Assembly: GCF_005239135.1 (NCBI RefSeq)
Contig: NZ_QKNX01000003.1
Span: forward strand, 186,001 to 250,000
Reading direction: 5' to 3'
Length of the DNA: 64,000 bases
DNA from: Natronomonas salsuginis
Lineage (GTDB): Archaea; Halobacteriota; Halobacteria; Halobacteriales; Haloarculaceae
The notes under the pieces were generated by a model. It was given only the letters and a program-made list of their open reading frames with translations. It did no database searches and was not told where the DNA came from. The translations under genes were made by a program, and so were the position numbers. Shown piece by piece: positions 7,371-17,278 of the stretch; the first letter of the stretch is position 1; each line of letters begins with the position of its first letter.

Positions 7371-9193
7371 TGCCTGTCGTCGACGTCGATCCCGACGAGC
7401 TTCGGACGCTGGCGAGCGTTCAGGACAAATCCGACGCGGAGCTCAAAGACGATCTCTTCGCGCTCGGCCTCGAATTCGAAGGCGAGACCGACGATGGCGA
7501 GTTCGAACTGGAGTTCGCTCCCGACCGGCTCGATCGACTCTCCGTCGAGGGGATCGCCCGATCGCTCCGCTACCAGTACGGCCACGACCGCGGCGTCTAC
7601 GTCCCGACGACGAACGACGCCGAGTGGATCATCGAGGTCGACGAATCGGTTCCCGAGGAGCGCCCCTATGTGACGGGAGCGATCGTCCGCGGGCTGGACC
7701 TCGACGAGAGCCGCCTCGAATCGCTCATCCAACTGCAGGAGAAACTCCACGCGACGATGGGGCGCGGCCGCGCCAAGGGCGCGATCGGCGTCCACGACCT
7801 CGCGATGATCAAGGGCCGGGCGGCCAGCGGTGACGGCGACGCGCCCAAGACGATCACCTACCGAGGCGTCGAACCCGACGGCGATCGGTTCGTTCCGCTC
7901 GACGACGACGACGAGCGGACCCCCGCCGAGGTGCTGGAGACGCACCCGACGGGTGACACCTACCGCGATCTCGTCGAGGGGCTGGATCGCTACCCCGCGA
8001 TCTACGACGACATCGGCCTGTTCTCGTTCCCACCGGTGATCAACGGCAAGCGGACCGAGGTCGACGAGGACTCCCGGGATCTGCTCATCGAGATGACCGG
8101 CACCGACCAGTGGACGATCGATCGGATGCTCACCATCGTCTGCTACGCCCTCGACGCCCGCGGCGGGCGAATCGAGGAGGTCGACGTGCGGTACGACGAC
8201 CGCGAGTTGGTCCGCCCGGACCTCTCGACGGAGACGAAGCGCGTCGCCCACGACCGCATCGAGCGGACGCTCGGCATCGACATTCCCGGAAAAGAGGTCG
8301 TCGACCTACTCGAACGGGCGGGCCTCAGCGCCGAGACGACGAGCGACGCGGGCGGAGACGAACCGGAGATCCCCGCAGACGACGTCGAGCTCGAAACGGT
8401 GCCGAGGCGAACGCAAGAGCCCGACACCGCCGCCCGATCGACGGCGACGGCGGACGACGGGTTGATCTACGAGGTCGAAATCCCGCCCTACCGGGTCGAC
8501 GTGCTGCACCCGATGGACATCGTCGACGACGTCGGCCGCGCCTACGGGTTCAACGACCTCGAACCGACGTACCCCGACGTCTCGACCGTGGGCGGCCGCC
8601 ACGAGCGATCGCGGCTCGAGGACGCCGCCCGCGACGCCCTCGTCGGCCTCGGCTTCGAGGACCTGCTGAACTTCTACATGACGAACGAGGCCGCCCTGTT
8701 CGACCGGATGGCTCTCTCGCCAGACGACAACGCGCTCGGGGCGCGCGATCCGCCGGCCATCACCGGCCCCTACAGCGAGGAGTACACCGTCGTGCGGACG
8801 TGGGCGCTCCCCTCGCTCATGATGGTCCTAGAGAACAACACCCACCGGGCGTACCCGCAGGACCTCGCCGAGATCGGTCTCGTCTCGGCGGTCGATCCCG
8901 ACGAGGCGACGGGCGTCGCCGAACACCGATCCGTCGCCGGGGCGCTCGCCCGAACCGACGCCTCCTACGAGGACGCGAAGGCCCGCCTGCAGGCGCTCGC
9001 CCGGGCGTTCGGCAAGACGCTCGAAACGCCGCCAGCCGAGCACCCCTCGTTTATATCCGGCCGGACCGCTGAGATCGTCCTCGACGGCGAGTCGGTGGGC
9101 GTCCTCGGCGAGGTTCACCCGAAGGTGTTGGTCGAACACGATCTGGAACTGCCGGTCGCGGCGTTCGAGTTCCGACTCGACGGACTGCGGTAG
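7370..9193 (+). CDS. pheT: Phenylalanyl-tRNA synthetase beta subunit
   Basis: The 607-residue beta chain of archaeal-type PheRS. It carries the B1 and B3/B4 editing region (GRGRAKGAIGVHDLAMIKG, then FPPVINGKRTEV) and a catalytic-like class II domain (DLLNFYMTNEA, GEVHPKVLVEHDLELPVAAFEF). At about residues 322-362 there is an acidic, proline- and threonine-rich insertion (SDAGGDEPEIPADDVELE) that interrupts the B5 domain; such loops are common in halophiles. Start overlaps the pheS stop. The chain appears complete. Confidence 0.97.
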   Translation: MPVVDVDPDELRTLASVQDKSDAELKDDLFALGLEFEGETDDGEFELEFAPDRLDRLSVEGIARSLRYQYGHDRGVYVPTTNDAEWIIEVDESVPEERPYVTGAIVRGLDLDESRLESLIQLQEKLHATMGRGRAKGAIGVHDLAMIKGRAASGDGDAPKTITYRGVEPDGDRFVPLDDDDERTPAEVLETHPTGDTYRDLVEGLDRYPAIYDDIGLFSFPPVINGKRTEVDEDSRDLLIEMTGTDQWTIDRMLTIVCYALDARGGRIEEVDVRYDDRELVRPDLSTETKRVAHDRIERTLGIDIPGKEVVDLLERAGLSAETTSDAGGDEPEIPADDVELETVPRRTQEPDTAARSTATADDGLIYEVEIPPYRVDVLHPMDIVDDVGRAYGFNDLEPTYPDVSTVGGRHERSRLEDAARDALVGLGFEDLLNFYMTNEAALFDRMALSPDDNALGARDPPAITGPYSEEYTVVRTWALPSLMMVLENNTHRAYPQDLAEIGLVSAVDPDEATGVAEHRSVAGALARTDASYEDAKARLQALARAFGKTLETPPAEHPSFISGRTAEIVLDGESVGVLGEVHPKVLVEHDLELPVAAFEFRLDGLR

Positions 9194-9334
9194 GGGTTTA
9201 TAAGTAGACTGGGCGGTCCGGTTTCGTGTTTATAAGCAATCGGACAGAGCTATTCCGAGATTTACCTGCTAATTCGAGGGATCATCTCGCTCTCATACCA
9301 CCTTTTAAAAGGGTTCGTTACGGACACCCCGACG

Positions 9335-10450
9335 ATGGACAGGGCAGCGATCGACGAGTACATCCAGCGGAGTCAGCAACTCATCGAGGCGTCACCGCAG
9401 ATGGACGAGGAGAACACGAAGGTCAAACTCGTACAGCCGTTTCTCGAACTGCTCGGCTGGGACCTCTACTCGACCGAAGTTGCGCTGGAGTACACGATTC
9501 CGATGGCGTCGGGGAGTACACACGTCGATTACGCCCTGTTGGTCGGCGACTCTCCCGTCGTGTTCGTCGAGGCGAAACCAGTCAGGTCGACGCTCAGCGA
9601 GGGAGAGATCCGTCAGTTGCGGAGCTACATGCGCCAAGAGCTGGACGTGGACTGGGGGATTTTGACCAACGGAAAGTCATTCGAAGTGCTGACGAAGAAC
9701 CGTCAGCAGAACGGCGGCGAGGAGGTGTCGGTCGTGCAGTTCGACCTCGACGACCTCGCCGGAAACCCGAACGTCCTCGAACTGCTGACGAAGGAGTCGA
9801 TACGCTCCGGGAAATCCGACGAGGTGGCCGAACAGGTCGCACAGACGAACCGCGCGATTCGAGATCTCCGGGGGAACGAGGACAGCGTCACGGCGGCGGT
9901 GACCGAAGCGGTCGAAAACGAGGTCGGCGAACTCACGATCGATCTCGAAGAACAGTCGCGCGAATTCACACAGAACCTCGTCGACGTTCTCCGCGAACAA
10001 CGGCAGTTCGTGAGCGAGGAACCGGGAACGGACGATACAAGCCGATCAGAGAGTCAAACAGGAACAACAATAGAGACACCACCGCCAGATACTGAAAAAT
10101 CCACAGGTGGATACATTATACGTTTTTCAGATGGTAAACGGATTCCAGAGAATAGCGATCGGGGACATACGAAACAAAAACGAAACATGGGGCGAGCTGT
10201 TGATTATTTAATAGAGGAACACGGATTGATCGAGCAGATAGAGATACCACATTTTCCTCCGCAGGCTCGAAAGAATTGCTCGATCAACACCGATCCAGTG
10301 CACCCAAACGGGGAAGAAATGAGGATACCGTACGAATTGGTAAATGGATACTACCTCCACACATCACTCAATGTCAGAGGAAAGAAAACTCGTATTCGTG
10401 ATCTCGCGGAGCACGTGGGGCTTTCCGTCGAATTTCTTGGCGAGTGGTAG
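9335..10450 (+). CDS. Orphan HsdR-N-like restriction endonuclease protein
   Basis: A 371-residue protein. Residues about 1-170 resemble the N-terminal nuclease domain of type I restriction HsdR subunits (PD-(D/E)XK fold): NTKVKLVQPFLELLGWD, HVDYALLVGD with the active-site Asp, and VVFVEAKPV with Glu-x-Lys, followed by RQLRSYMRQ and WGILTNGKSFEVL. Residues 170-230 are a coiled coil, then a linker, then a roughly 110-residue C-terminal domain (GGYIIRFSDGK...YELVNGYYLHTSLN...FLGEW) I cannot name. DNA coding for the last third is much richer in A and T than the first part. No helicase, methylase or specificity gene is adjacent. A TATA-like TTTTAAAA at 9303-9310 supports a leaderless start. Confidence 0.75.
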   Translation: MDRAAIDEYIQRSQQLIEASPQMDEENTKVKLVQPFLELLGWDLYSTEVALEYTIPMASGSTHVDYALLVGDSPVVFVEAKPVRSTLSEGEIRQLRSYMRQELDVDWGILTNGKSFEVLTKNRQQNGGEEVSVVQFDLDDLAGNPNVLELLTKESIRSGKSDEVAEQVAQTNRAIRDLRGNEDSVTAAVTEAVENEVGELTIDLEEQSREFTQNLVDVLREQRQFVSEEPGTDDTSRSESQTGTTIETPPPDTEKSTGGYIIRFSDGKRIPENSDRGHTKQKRNMGRAVDYLIEEHGLIEQIEIPHFPPQARKNCSINTDPVHPNGEEMRIPYELVNGYYLHTSLNVRGKKTRIRDLAEHVGLSVEFLGEW

Positions 10451-10503
10451 GAAGTGTTGCTATTTAAAAAGACTTTTACCACATATAAACAATATTGGCC
10501 GGG

Positions 10504-12579
10504 CTACCGCCGCCGCCCGCCGTGGCCCGGATAGTCGCGCTCGAACCGGGTCTCGATCTCCTCGGTCGAGAACTCCAGAATCGTCGGCCGGCCGTGCGGG
10601 CAGGCGTAGGGGTTCTCACAATCGTCAAGTGCGTCGAGTAGCCCCGCGATCGTCCCCTCCCGCAGCGAGCGGTTGCCCTTGATCGAGGGATGACACGCCA
10701 AATCGCCCAACACGTCGTCGACGACCGCTTCGACGGTGCCATCGGGGTCGCCGCCGAGGAACTCCCCGAGCAAATCGCGGGCGATCTCGGGGGCGGTCTC
10801 CCCGACGTGGTCGGCGAGGAACGCGGGGACGGTCGTCACCGCGAGCGTCCGGTCGTCGTCGAGGTGCGTTCTGAATCCGAGCTTCGCGAGCGCTTCCCCA
10901 TACTCCTCGGCGATGGCCGCCTCGCGGGCGGTGACGCCGACGGTCACCGGTTCCGCGAGCGTCTGGGTGGTCACGTCGCCGTCGAACGCCGCCCGCAATC
11001 GCTCGTAGTTCACCCGTTCGTCGGCGGCGTGCTGGTCGATCACGAGGAGGCCGTCGTCGGACTCGGCGACCAGATACGTGTCGTCGAACTGCCCGAGGAC
11101 GTGCAGGGCTGGAAGGCGGTCGAAGCCCGACGGCGTGCCGGTCGTCGACGCGCCGTCGAGGGTTCGCTGCGTGGTCCGAGATGCGTTTCGGGCGGGCGAG
11201 GACCCCGGCTCGTCGCGTCGTGTCCCCGACTGGTCGGGCGCTCGGGGGTCGTCCGATTTCGGGGAGGATTCGACCGCGTCGACAGTGTCGGGCGTCGCGG
11301 CCGCGTCCGTCGTGTCGGGGTCGGACCGGGAGGACAGCGTCGAGGCGGCATCGCCGTCGGCAGTTCGATCGTCCGCATCGATCCGCGTCGAACGGTCGTC
11401 AATCTTCGATTCAGGTGCTGAGTCGACGGGCGACGGGCGATCCGGCTGGGAGGAACGGTCCGGTTTCGTCTCGTCCACCCGGGCTTCATCGGACGAGCGC
11501 GAACCCGCGTCGGGGTTCGAGGGCGACACCTCGGTCTGCTCGGGGGCAGAGCGCCCGCGCGGCGCGCGCGAACGGAGCAATCCGGCTTCCGAGAGCGCCG
11601 ACTCGACCGCGTCGGTGACACCGGCTTTGATCTCGGCTTCCTCGGCGAACAGCACCTCCAGTTTTCGCGGGTGGACGTTCACGTCGACCCCGCCCGGCGG
11701 CAACCGCAAGTCGACGACGGCGAAGGGGTAGCGGTCGGGTGCGAGCTGGCTCCCGTAGGCGTCGACGATCGCCTCGCGGACGGCACCCGCGGTCACGTAC
11801 CGGCCGTCGACGAGCGTCGTCACGTACTCGCGGCCCGCGCGGTTCGTCTCCGGGTGGCTGACGAGCCCCTCGACGCCGGACAGCGGAGCGTCGCCGCCAC
11901 TGGATTCGACGGGGAGCATCGACGAGGCGACTTCGCGGCCGTAGACCGCCATGACGGCGCTTTTCCGGTCGCCGTCGCCCGTCGTCGCGAACGTCTCGCG
12001 ACCGTCGCGGTGCAGCGAGATCGCGACGTCGGGGCGCGCGAGGGCGTAGCCGGTGACGATCCGAGCGACGTGGTCGAACTCCGTTGCCTCGGTCTTGAGA
12101 TACTTCCGCCGCGCCGGAACGGAGCCGAAGAGGTCCGTCACCTCGACGGTCGTCCCCTCGGGACAGCCGGTCGGGCCACACGAGAGGAGGTCGCCGTGCT
12201 CGACGACGAGTTCCGTCCCGCGCGAGCCGCCGCGCGGTTTCGTCTCGATGCGAAGCCGGGCGACCGAACCGATCGCGTGGAGCGCCTCGCCCCGAAAGCC
12301 GAGCGTGCCGATCGAATCGAGGTCGTCGACCGACTGGAGCTTGCTCGTGGTGTGTTCGTCGATCGCGAGTCGGGCGTCGGATTCGGACATGCCGAGGCCG
12401 TTGTCGCTGACGGCGATGCGGTCGGTGCCGCCCGACTCGACCCGTGCGTCGATCCGGGTCGCGTCCGCGTCGAGGGCGTTCTCGACGAGTTCTTTGACCA
12501 CGGAGGCGGGGCGCTCGACGACCTCCCCGGCGGCGATCCGATCGCGCGTCTTCGCGTCGAGTTCCCTGATCTCCGGCAT
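10504..12579 (-). CDS. mutL: DNA mismatch repair protein MutL
   Basis: A 691-residue MutL. The GHKL ATPase is at residues 1-330 (VKELVENALDADAT, DNGLGM, TLGFRGEALHAIGSVA). Residues about 335-475 are a low-complexity acidic linker rich in Ser, Asp and Pro. The C-terminal dimerisation domain has DQHAADERVNYE, matching the endonuclease motif DQHA-x2-E-x4-E, and CPHGRP near the end, so this MutL should nick DNA as in organisms lacking MutH. It follows mutS on the same strand with 63 bases between, forming a mutS-mutL operon. Confidence 0.97.
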   Translation of the reverse strand: MPEIRELDAKTRDRIAAGEVVERPASVVKELVENALDADATRIDARVESGGTDRIAVSDNGLGMSESDARLAIDEHTTSKLQSVDDLDSIGTLGFRGEALHAIGSVARLRIETKPRGGSRGTELVVEHGDLLSCGPTGCPEGTTVEVTDLFGSVPARRKYLKTEATEFDHVARIVTGYALARPDVAISLHRDGRETFATTGDGDRKSAVMAVYGREVASSMLPVESSGGDAPLSGVEGLVSHPETNRAGREYVTTLVDGRYVTAGAVREAIVDAYGSQLAPDRYPFAVVDLRLPPGGVDVNVHPRKLEVLFAEEAEIKAGVTDAVESALSEAGLLRSRAPRGRSAPEQTEVSPSNPDAGSRSSDEARVDETKPDRSSQPDRPSPVDSAPESKIDDRSTRIDADDRTADGDAASTLSSRSDPDTTDAAATPDTVDAVESSPKSDDPRAPDQSGTRRDEPGSSPARNASRTTQRTLDGASTTGTPSGFDRLPALHVLGQFDDTYLVAESDDGLLVIDQHAADERVNYERLRAAFDGDVTTQTLAEPVTVGVTAREAAIAEEYGEALAKLGFRTHLDDDRTLAVTTVPAFLADHVGETAPEIARDLLGEFLGGDPDGTVEAVVDDVLGDLACHPSIKGNRSLREGTIAGLLDALDDCENPYACPHGRPTILEFSTEEIETRFERDYPGHGGRRR

Positions 12580-12642
12580 GTGGATCTATCGGAGGGTGTG
12601 TCGGATCGGGCGTAATCGTTTCGCTCGGCCGATCCGATCGCG

Positions 12643-15309
12643 TCACTCCTCCTCGAGCCGTCGCTGCCACTCTCGAACGCGGGTCATGAGCTCGACCGGC
12701 GAGGTTTCGGCGAGCGACGTGTTCAGGAGCTCGTCGAGGACGGCCTCGGTGTCGGGATCGACCGACGGGTCCGCGTCGTCGCGTCCGTCGGCTTCGGCGG
12801 GCTCGTCGGCCTGGAACTCGCCATCCGCGAGGTCGAAGACCGCCTGAACCGGCTCACCGGAGTCGCCGCCTTTCGCCTCGATCGCGCGCTCCTCGCGGAG
12901 CCGCGAGAGAACGTCGCCGGCGCGATCGACGACGGGGGCCGGAACGCTAGCCAGGTCGGCGACGTGTACGCCGTAGGATCGATCGGTCGGCCCCGGTTCG
13001 ATCGTTCGAAGGAAAGTGACGCCTTCGCTGGATCCGTCCACGGCGGCGCCGGTCCGCGTCTCGGCGTCCGGTTCGCCGGCGACCGCGACGTGGACGTTCT
13101 CGACGCGAGGCAGTTCGTCGGCGAGCGCGGTCAGTTCGTGGTAGTGCGTCGCGAACAGCGTGAACGCGCCGATCTCGTTGTGGAGGTACTCCGTCGCCGC
13201 CCACGCGATCGAGATGCCGTCGTAGGTCGCCGTCCCCCGGCCGACCTCGTCGAGGATGACGAGCGAGTCCTCGGTGGCCGAGTGCAGGATGTTCGACAGC
13301 TCCTCCATCTCGACCATGAACGTCGATCGCCCGCCGGCGAGCTCGTCGAGCGCGCCGACGCGCGTGTAGATCCCGTCGACGAGGCCGACGCGGGCCGCCG
13401 TTGCGGGGACGAACGAGCCGACCTGCGCGAGCAGCGTGACGAGCGCCGCCTGCCGCATGTAGGTCGACTTCCCGGACATGTTGGGGCCGGTGACGAGCAG
13501 GAAGCGTCGGTCGCGGTCGAGATACAGATCGTTCGGGACGAACTGGGTGTCGGTCTCGACGACGGGGTGGCGGCCCGCTTCGACATCGAGGACGGGCTCG
13601 TCGACCAGTTCCGGGCGCGACCACCCCTGTCTCGCAGCGTGGGTCGCGAGCGAACAGTAGACGTCGAGTTCGGCGAGCGCCTCGCCGACCGCGCGGAGCA
13701 GTTCGGCCCGCTCGGCAACCGCGTCGCGGAGCCGACAGAACGCCTCGTACTCGCGCTCGGCGCGCTTGTCCTCCAGGTGGAGGACCTGTCGCTCCTTCTC
13801 GCGCAGCTCGTCGAAGACGTACCGTTCGGCGTTCTTCAGCGTCTTGATCCCCTCGTAGGAGTCGGGGACGGCGTCGGACTCGGACTTGCCGACCTGCACG
13901 TAGTAACCGTCGGTCTTGTTCCGGCCGACGGTCAGCCGAGAGAGACCGTGCCGTTTCGATTCGCGCTCCTCGAGCGTCTCGAACCACTCCAGGGCGGACT
14001 CGTGGCGTTCGATGAGTTCGTCGAGATCGTCGTCGTGGCCGCGCTCGATCAGCCCGCCCTCACGGAGCGTTTTCGGCGGGTCGTCCGCGAGGGCGTCGAG
14101 GTCCGTTCGGAGATCGGCGATCGCGGTCCGGTCGAGGTCCGAAAACAGCGCCGCGACGGGCGAGGCGGCGAGTTCCGGCGAGCCGTCGATGCGCTCCGAG
14201 AGATCGGGCACCAATGCGAGCGTCTCGCGGACGCGGAGCAGGGCGTCGGCGTCGGCGCTTCCGGAGACCGCCCGGGAGGCGGCCCGCTCGACATCGTAAG
14301 CGCTCGAAAGCGTCTCGGCGATCCCCTCGCGAACCAGCGCGTCGCCGAGCAGCGCGTCGACAGCGGCCTGTCGGGATTCGAGGAGGGCCCGCCGACGCAG
14401 GGGTCGCGTGAGCCACTCCCCGAGGAGCCGCCCGCCGGCGCTCGTCTCGGTGTTATCGATCGTCTCGAAGAGGGTCTTTCCACCCGCGGTCATCGGATCA
14501 GTCAGTTCGAGGTTGCGCTGGGTCGTCGCGTCGACCGCGACGTGGTCGTCGGATTCGTACGCGCCGAGTCTGGTCACGGCGGCGAGCGAGCCGACGCCGG
14601 TCTCGTCGATGTAGTCGATCGCCGCCCCCGCGGCCGCCGTCGCCGCCTCGGAGAGACCGACCGTCTCGACGGCGTCGCCGAACTGTTGAGCGAGTCGATG
14701 GCGCGCCCTTCCCGGCGCGAACGTCTCCGTCTCGTGGAGCGTCAATCGAGCGTCGAGGTCCGACCGGATCCCCGCGAGGAAGTCGTCGTCGCCGCGGACG
14801 GTCGGGCCGGGGAGCACTTCGACCGGATCGAACCGGTACAGCTCCGTCATTGTCCGATCGATCGCGCGGTCGCCCGACAGCGTCGTCGCCCGAAACCGGC
14901 CGGTCGTCACGTCGCAGAGCGCGAGGCCGTACTCGTCGCCCGAGCGCGCGACGCTGGCGAGGTACTGTGCGGTCTCGTCGTCGGTTTCGAGGAGCGTCCC
15001 GGGGGTGACGATACGGACGATCTCGCGGACGATCTCGCCGTCGACCTCGCGCTGATCGGCGACAGCGACCCGGTGGCCGCGCTCGACGAGCGCCTTCAGA
15101 TACGGCGTGAGGTCGTCGACCGGGACGCCTGCCATCGCGTACGGTTCGCCACCCGAAGATCGCTCCGAGACCTTCAGATCGAGCTCCTCACCGGCCAGCT
15201 CGGCGTCCTCGCCGAAGAACTCGTAGAAATCACCCATCTGCATCGCCAACAGATCGGCCCCGCTGTCGGCCTTCAGTTCGAAAAAATCCCCGACGATACC
15301 CGAAGCCAT
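12643..15309 (-). CDS. mutS: DNA mismatch repair protein MutS
   Basis: An 888-residue MutS1-type protein. The mismatch-recognition motif is GDFYEFF near residue 28. Connector, core and clamp domains follow, and the ABC-type ATPase has Walker A GPNMSGKSTY near residue 600, Walker B LVILDEVGRGT, and an HTH-containing C-terminus. An acidic stretch (PAEADGRDDADPSVDPDTE) near residue 845 precedes the C-terminal helix. It lies upstream of mutL. Bacterial-type MutS/MutL pairs are standard in haloarchaea though rare in other archaea. Confidence 0.97.
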   Translation of the reverse strand: MASGIVGDFFELKADSGADLLAMQMGDFYEFFGEDAELAGEELDLKVSERSSGGEPYAMAGVPVDDLTPYLKALVERGHRVAVADQREVDGEIVREIVRIVTPGTLLETDDETAQYLASVARSGDEYGLALCDVTTGRFRATTLSGDRAIDRTMTELYRFDPVEVLPGPTVRGDDDFLAGIRSDLDARLTLHETETFAPGRARHRLAQQFGDAVETVGLSEAATAAAGAAIDYIDETGVGSLAAVTRLGAYESDDHVAVDATTQRNLELTDPMTAGGKTLFETIDNTETSAGGRLLGEWLTRPLRRRALLESRQAAVDALLGDALVREGIAETLSSAYDVERAASRAVSGSADADALLRVRETLALVPDLSERIDGSPELAASPVAALFSDLDRTAIADLRTDLDALADDPPKTLREGGLIERGHDDDLDELIERHESALEWFETLEERESKRHGLSRLTVGRNKTDGYYVQVGKSESDAVPDSYEGIKTLKNAERYVFDELREKERQVLHLEDKRAEREYEAFCRLRDAVAERAELLRAVGEALAELDVYCSLATHAARQGWSRPELVDEPVLDVEAGRHPVVETDTQFVPNDLYLDRDRRFLLVTGPNMSGKSTYMRQAALVTLLAQVGSFVPATAARVGLVDGIYTRVGALDELAGGRSTFMVEMEELSNILHSATEDSLVILDEVGRGTATYDGISIAWAATEYLHNEIGAFTLFATHYHELTALADELPRVENVHVAVAGEPDAETRTGAAVDGSSEGVTFLRTIEPGPTDRSYGVHVADLASVPAPVVDRAGDVLSRLREERAIEAKGGDSGEPVQAVFDLADGEFQADEPAEADGRDDADPSVDPDTEAVLDELLNTSLAETSPVELMTRVREWQRRLEEE

Positions 15310-15413
15310 GTTCGCACCGGCGGGTGCGGAGCGCTAAAACGTGACGGGTGCGACGCGGCGACGGCGGTCGAAGCTGCCGCTCCGGTGTCGTTGAACGCAG
15401 AACGCAGCGATCG

Positions 15414-15704
15414 TCACTCGTCAGCCGTCGGCACCGGACCGACCCCGACGACGTCCTGGACGGCCGCTTCGAAGGCCCGTCTGGTGTCGAAATACACCTC
15501 GTCAGTCTCCTCGAGCACCGACGCCAGTTCACGAGGGCCGTCTGGCGTCCGGATGACCGTGTCGCCTTCGCGGCGAACGATCTCGCGTTTGCCGATGGCG
15601 TAGTGGAGCCGCGAGGACACCCGCGCGAGCGGCGCGCCCTCGACGGACTCGCCCGCCCCGAGCGGAACCGCAGGCCCTTCTGCTTCGTCGTCGGAATCGC
15701 TCAT
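15414..15704 (-). CDS. Small haloarchaeal protein (DUF5789-like)
   Basis: A 96-residue acidic protein. The middle, YAIGKREIVRREGDTVIRTP followed by DGPRELASVLEETDEVYF, matches the pattern I associate with DUF5789: a domain that ends with a predicted DNA or ligand-facing hairpin and a YFDTR turn. No catalytic residues are evident. It lies between mutS (104 bases away, same strand) and the TFB gene (43 bases, same strand). Function unknown. Confidence 0.7.
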   Translation of the reverse strand: MSDSDDEAEGPAVPLGAGESVEGAPLARVSSRLHYAIGKREIVRREGDTVIRTPDGPRELASVLEETDEVYFDTRRAFEAAVQDVVGVGPVPTADE

Positions 15705-15747
15705 GGCCGTGCTTCGGCACGTCCCATCCTAATCCTTACGAACCACC

Positions 15748-16611
15748 TCACGAGCGCAGATCCTGGAAGGTGTTCCGAATCGTCACCGCCGAAACGCCCG
15801 CGACGTCAGCGGCGGCCGCCTGTGTGAGATCGTAGCTCGCCTCGCGCGCGGCGGTGTACAGGCAGGCGGCGGCCACGCCGCTCGGATTCCGTCCCGTCGC
15901 GAGACCGGACTCGTGCGCGTCGGTCGCCAGCTGTCGCGCGGCCCGTTCGACGTCGATCGGCACGTCGAGCTTCGAGGCGAACCGCGCGAGGTATTCGGTG
16001 GGATCGATCGGCCCGGTCGGAAGTTCGAGTTCGCGGTTCAACGCGCCGTAGGCGACCTTGAGTTCCGCATCGTCGGCGCTCGCGACGGCGACGATCTCGT
16101 CGAGCGTCCGCGACACCGAGGCGGTTCGGCAGACGGCGTACACCGCCGCGGCCGCGAACCCCTCGATACAGCGGCCCTGAAGCAGGTCGGCCTCCTGTGC
16201 GGACTCAAAGAGCACGCACGCGCGATCGCGAACCGTTTCAGGAAGTTCCAGTTGACCCGTGAGCCGTCGTATCTCGGTGAAGCCGTACACCTGATTGCGC
16301 TCACGCTTCGAGGAGATCCGCGCCCGATTGTGCTGTTTTCGCATCCGGGCGACCTGACGACGCTTCCGACCCTTGAGGCGTGTCGATCGACCGATCTCCG
16401 TCGAGAGCCCCCGGTCGTGCCGCGAGCGCGTCAACGGAGCGCCGCACCGCTCGGGATTCGTCTCGTCGTTCGCGAACGAACGCCACTCGGGACCGCGGTC
16501 CAGTTCGCCCTCGGAGACGACGAGACCACACTCGCTGCAAACGGTTTCCGCACGCGCGTTTCGAAGTCGGCCATCACATTCGGGGCAGTGTTGTCGTGTC
16601 GTCGTGCTCAT
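15748..16611 (-). CDS. tfb: Transcription initiation factor IIB (TFB)
   Basis: A 287-residue TFB, the factor that bridges TBP-bound TATA DNA and RNA polymerase. It has an N-terminal zinc ribbon (CPECDGRLRNARAETVCSECG, residues 8-28), the B-reader region with GPEWRSF, and two cyclin-like repeats, the second ending with the HTH that reads the BRE (AADVAGVSAVTIRNTFQDL). The ATG at 16611 is chosen over the longer frame because it starts just before the zinc ribbon and a TATA-like ACTTTAAAAAC lies at 16638-16648. At 287 residues it is somewhat shorter than many TFBs. Haloarchaea encode several TFBs; which one this is cannot be told. Confidence 0.93.
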   Translation of the reverse strand: MSTTTRQHCPECDGRLRNARAETVCSECGLVVSEGELDRGPEWRSFANDETNPERCGAPLTRSRHDRGLSTEIGRSTRLKGRKRRQVARMRKQHNRARISSKRERNQVYGFTEIRRLTGQLELPETVRDRACVLFESAQEADLLQGRCIEGFAAAAVYAVCRTASVSRTLDEIVAVASADDAELKVAYGALNRELELPTGPIDPTEYLARFASKLDVPIDVERAARQLATDAHESGLATGRNPSGVAAACLYTAAREASYDLTQAAAADVAGVSAVTIRNTFQDLRS

Positions 16612-16783
16612 CACATGTGAGACTTCGGCGCAACGGTACTTTAAAAACGGAGCGTAGGTGCCGAAATAAGCGGGGAAACGTCCCGAGAAGGGTATCGGTA
16701 ACTGGTACGCTCTATCCGATGGCTCGTCGAGGGGGTCTCGAATCACCCCGAGATTTATTACGTAGTACATACCATTAGTATCC

Positions 16784-17278
16784 ATGACGCTCTCGGAGAT
16801 CGCCGCCGGACTCGAAGTCACGACCCGCCAGCGCGACCGCGGCGTGGCGACGGCGGACGGAACCAACGCGTCGCTTCGAGAGCGACTCACCGCGTTCGAG
16901 GATCAGCTCCCCTGTTCGGCCGAACGCGCGGCCGCAGTCGTCGAAACCTACACCGAGGGGGCGAGCGTCGGCCGCGCGGCCGCCGTGGCGACCGTGCCGA
17001 AGACGACCGCGGCCAAAACGCTGTACCTCCTCGGGGAGCCGATCGATCCGCTGACGCCGACGGCGAAACGGGTCGTCGACGACTGGCTGACCGGCGACCT
17101 GTCGCGGACGGACGCGCGCACGCTCGCTGGCGTCGGCGACAACGAGTTCGCGCTCGGCGCGTACGTCGCGACCCACGATCCGATCGAGGGAGCCGACGCC
17201 GCGATCGCCGACGCGTGTTCGCTCGACGACGAGGACCCGCTCTCGGACGCCAGAAGCGGTCTCAGCGACCTCATTTGA
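16784..17278 (+). CDS. Conserved haloarchaeal protein of unknown function
   Basis: A 164-residue soluble, largely helical protein. It begins MTLSEIAAGLEVTTRQRDRG, and contains repeated helix-turn-like stretches (ASVGRAAAVATVPKTTAAKTLYLLG and RTDARTLAGVGDNEFALGAYV), which suggests a DNA-binding or regulatory fold but is not proof. I recall similar proteins across haloarchaea but no assigned role. It is divergent from the TFB gene and its stop overlaps the convergent MinD-like gene by eight bases. Confidence 0.7.
   Translation: MTLSEIAAGLEVTTRQRDRGVATADGTNASLRERLTAFEDQLPCSAERAAAVVETYTEGASVGRAAAVATVPKTTAAKTLYLLGEPIDPLTPTAKRVVDDWLTGDLSRTDARTLAGVGDNEFALGAYVATHDPIEGADAAIADACSLDDEDPLSDARSGLSDLI

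Noticed and set aside
12964-15603. 879-codon plus-strand frame opposite mutS
   Set aside because: Antisense shadow of mutS with no recognisable domain.
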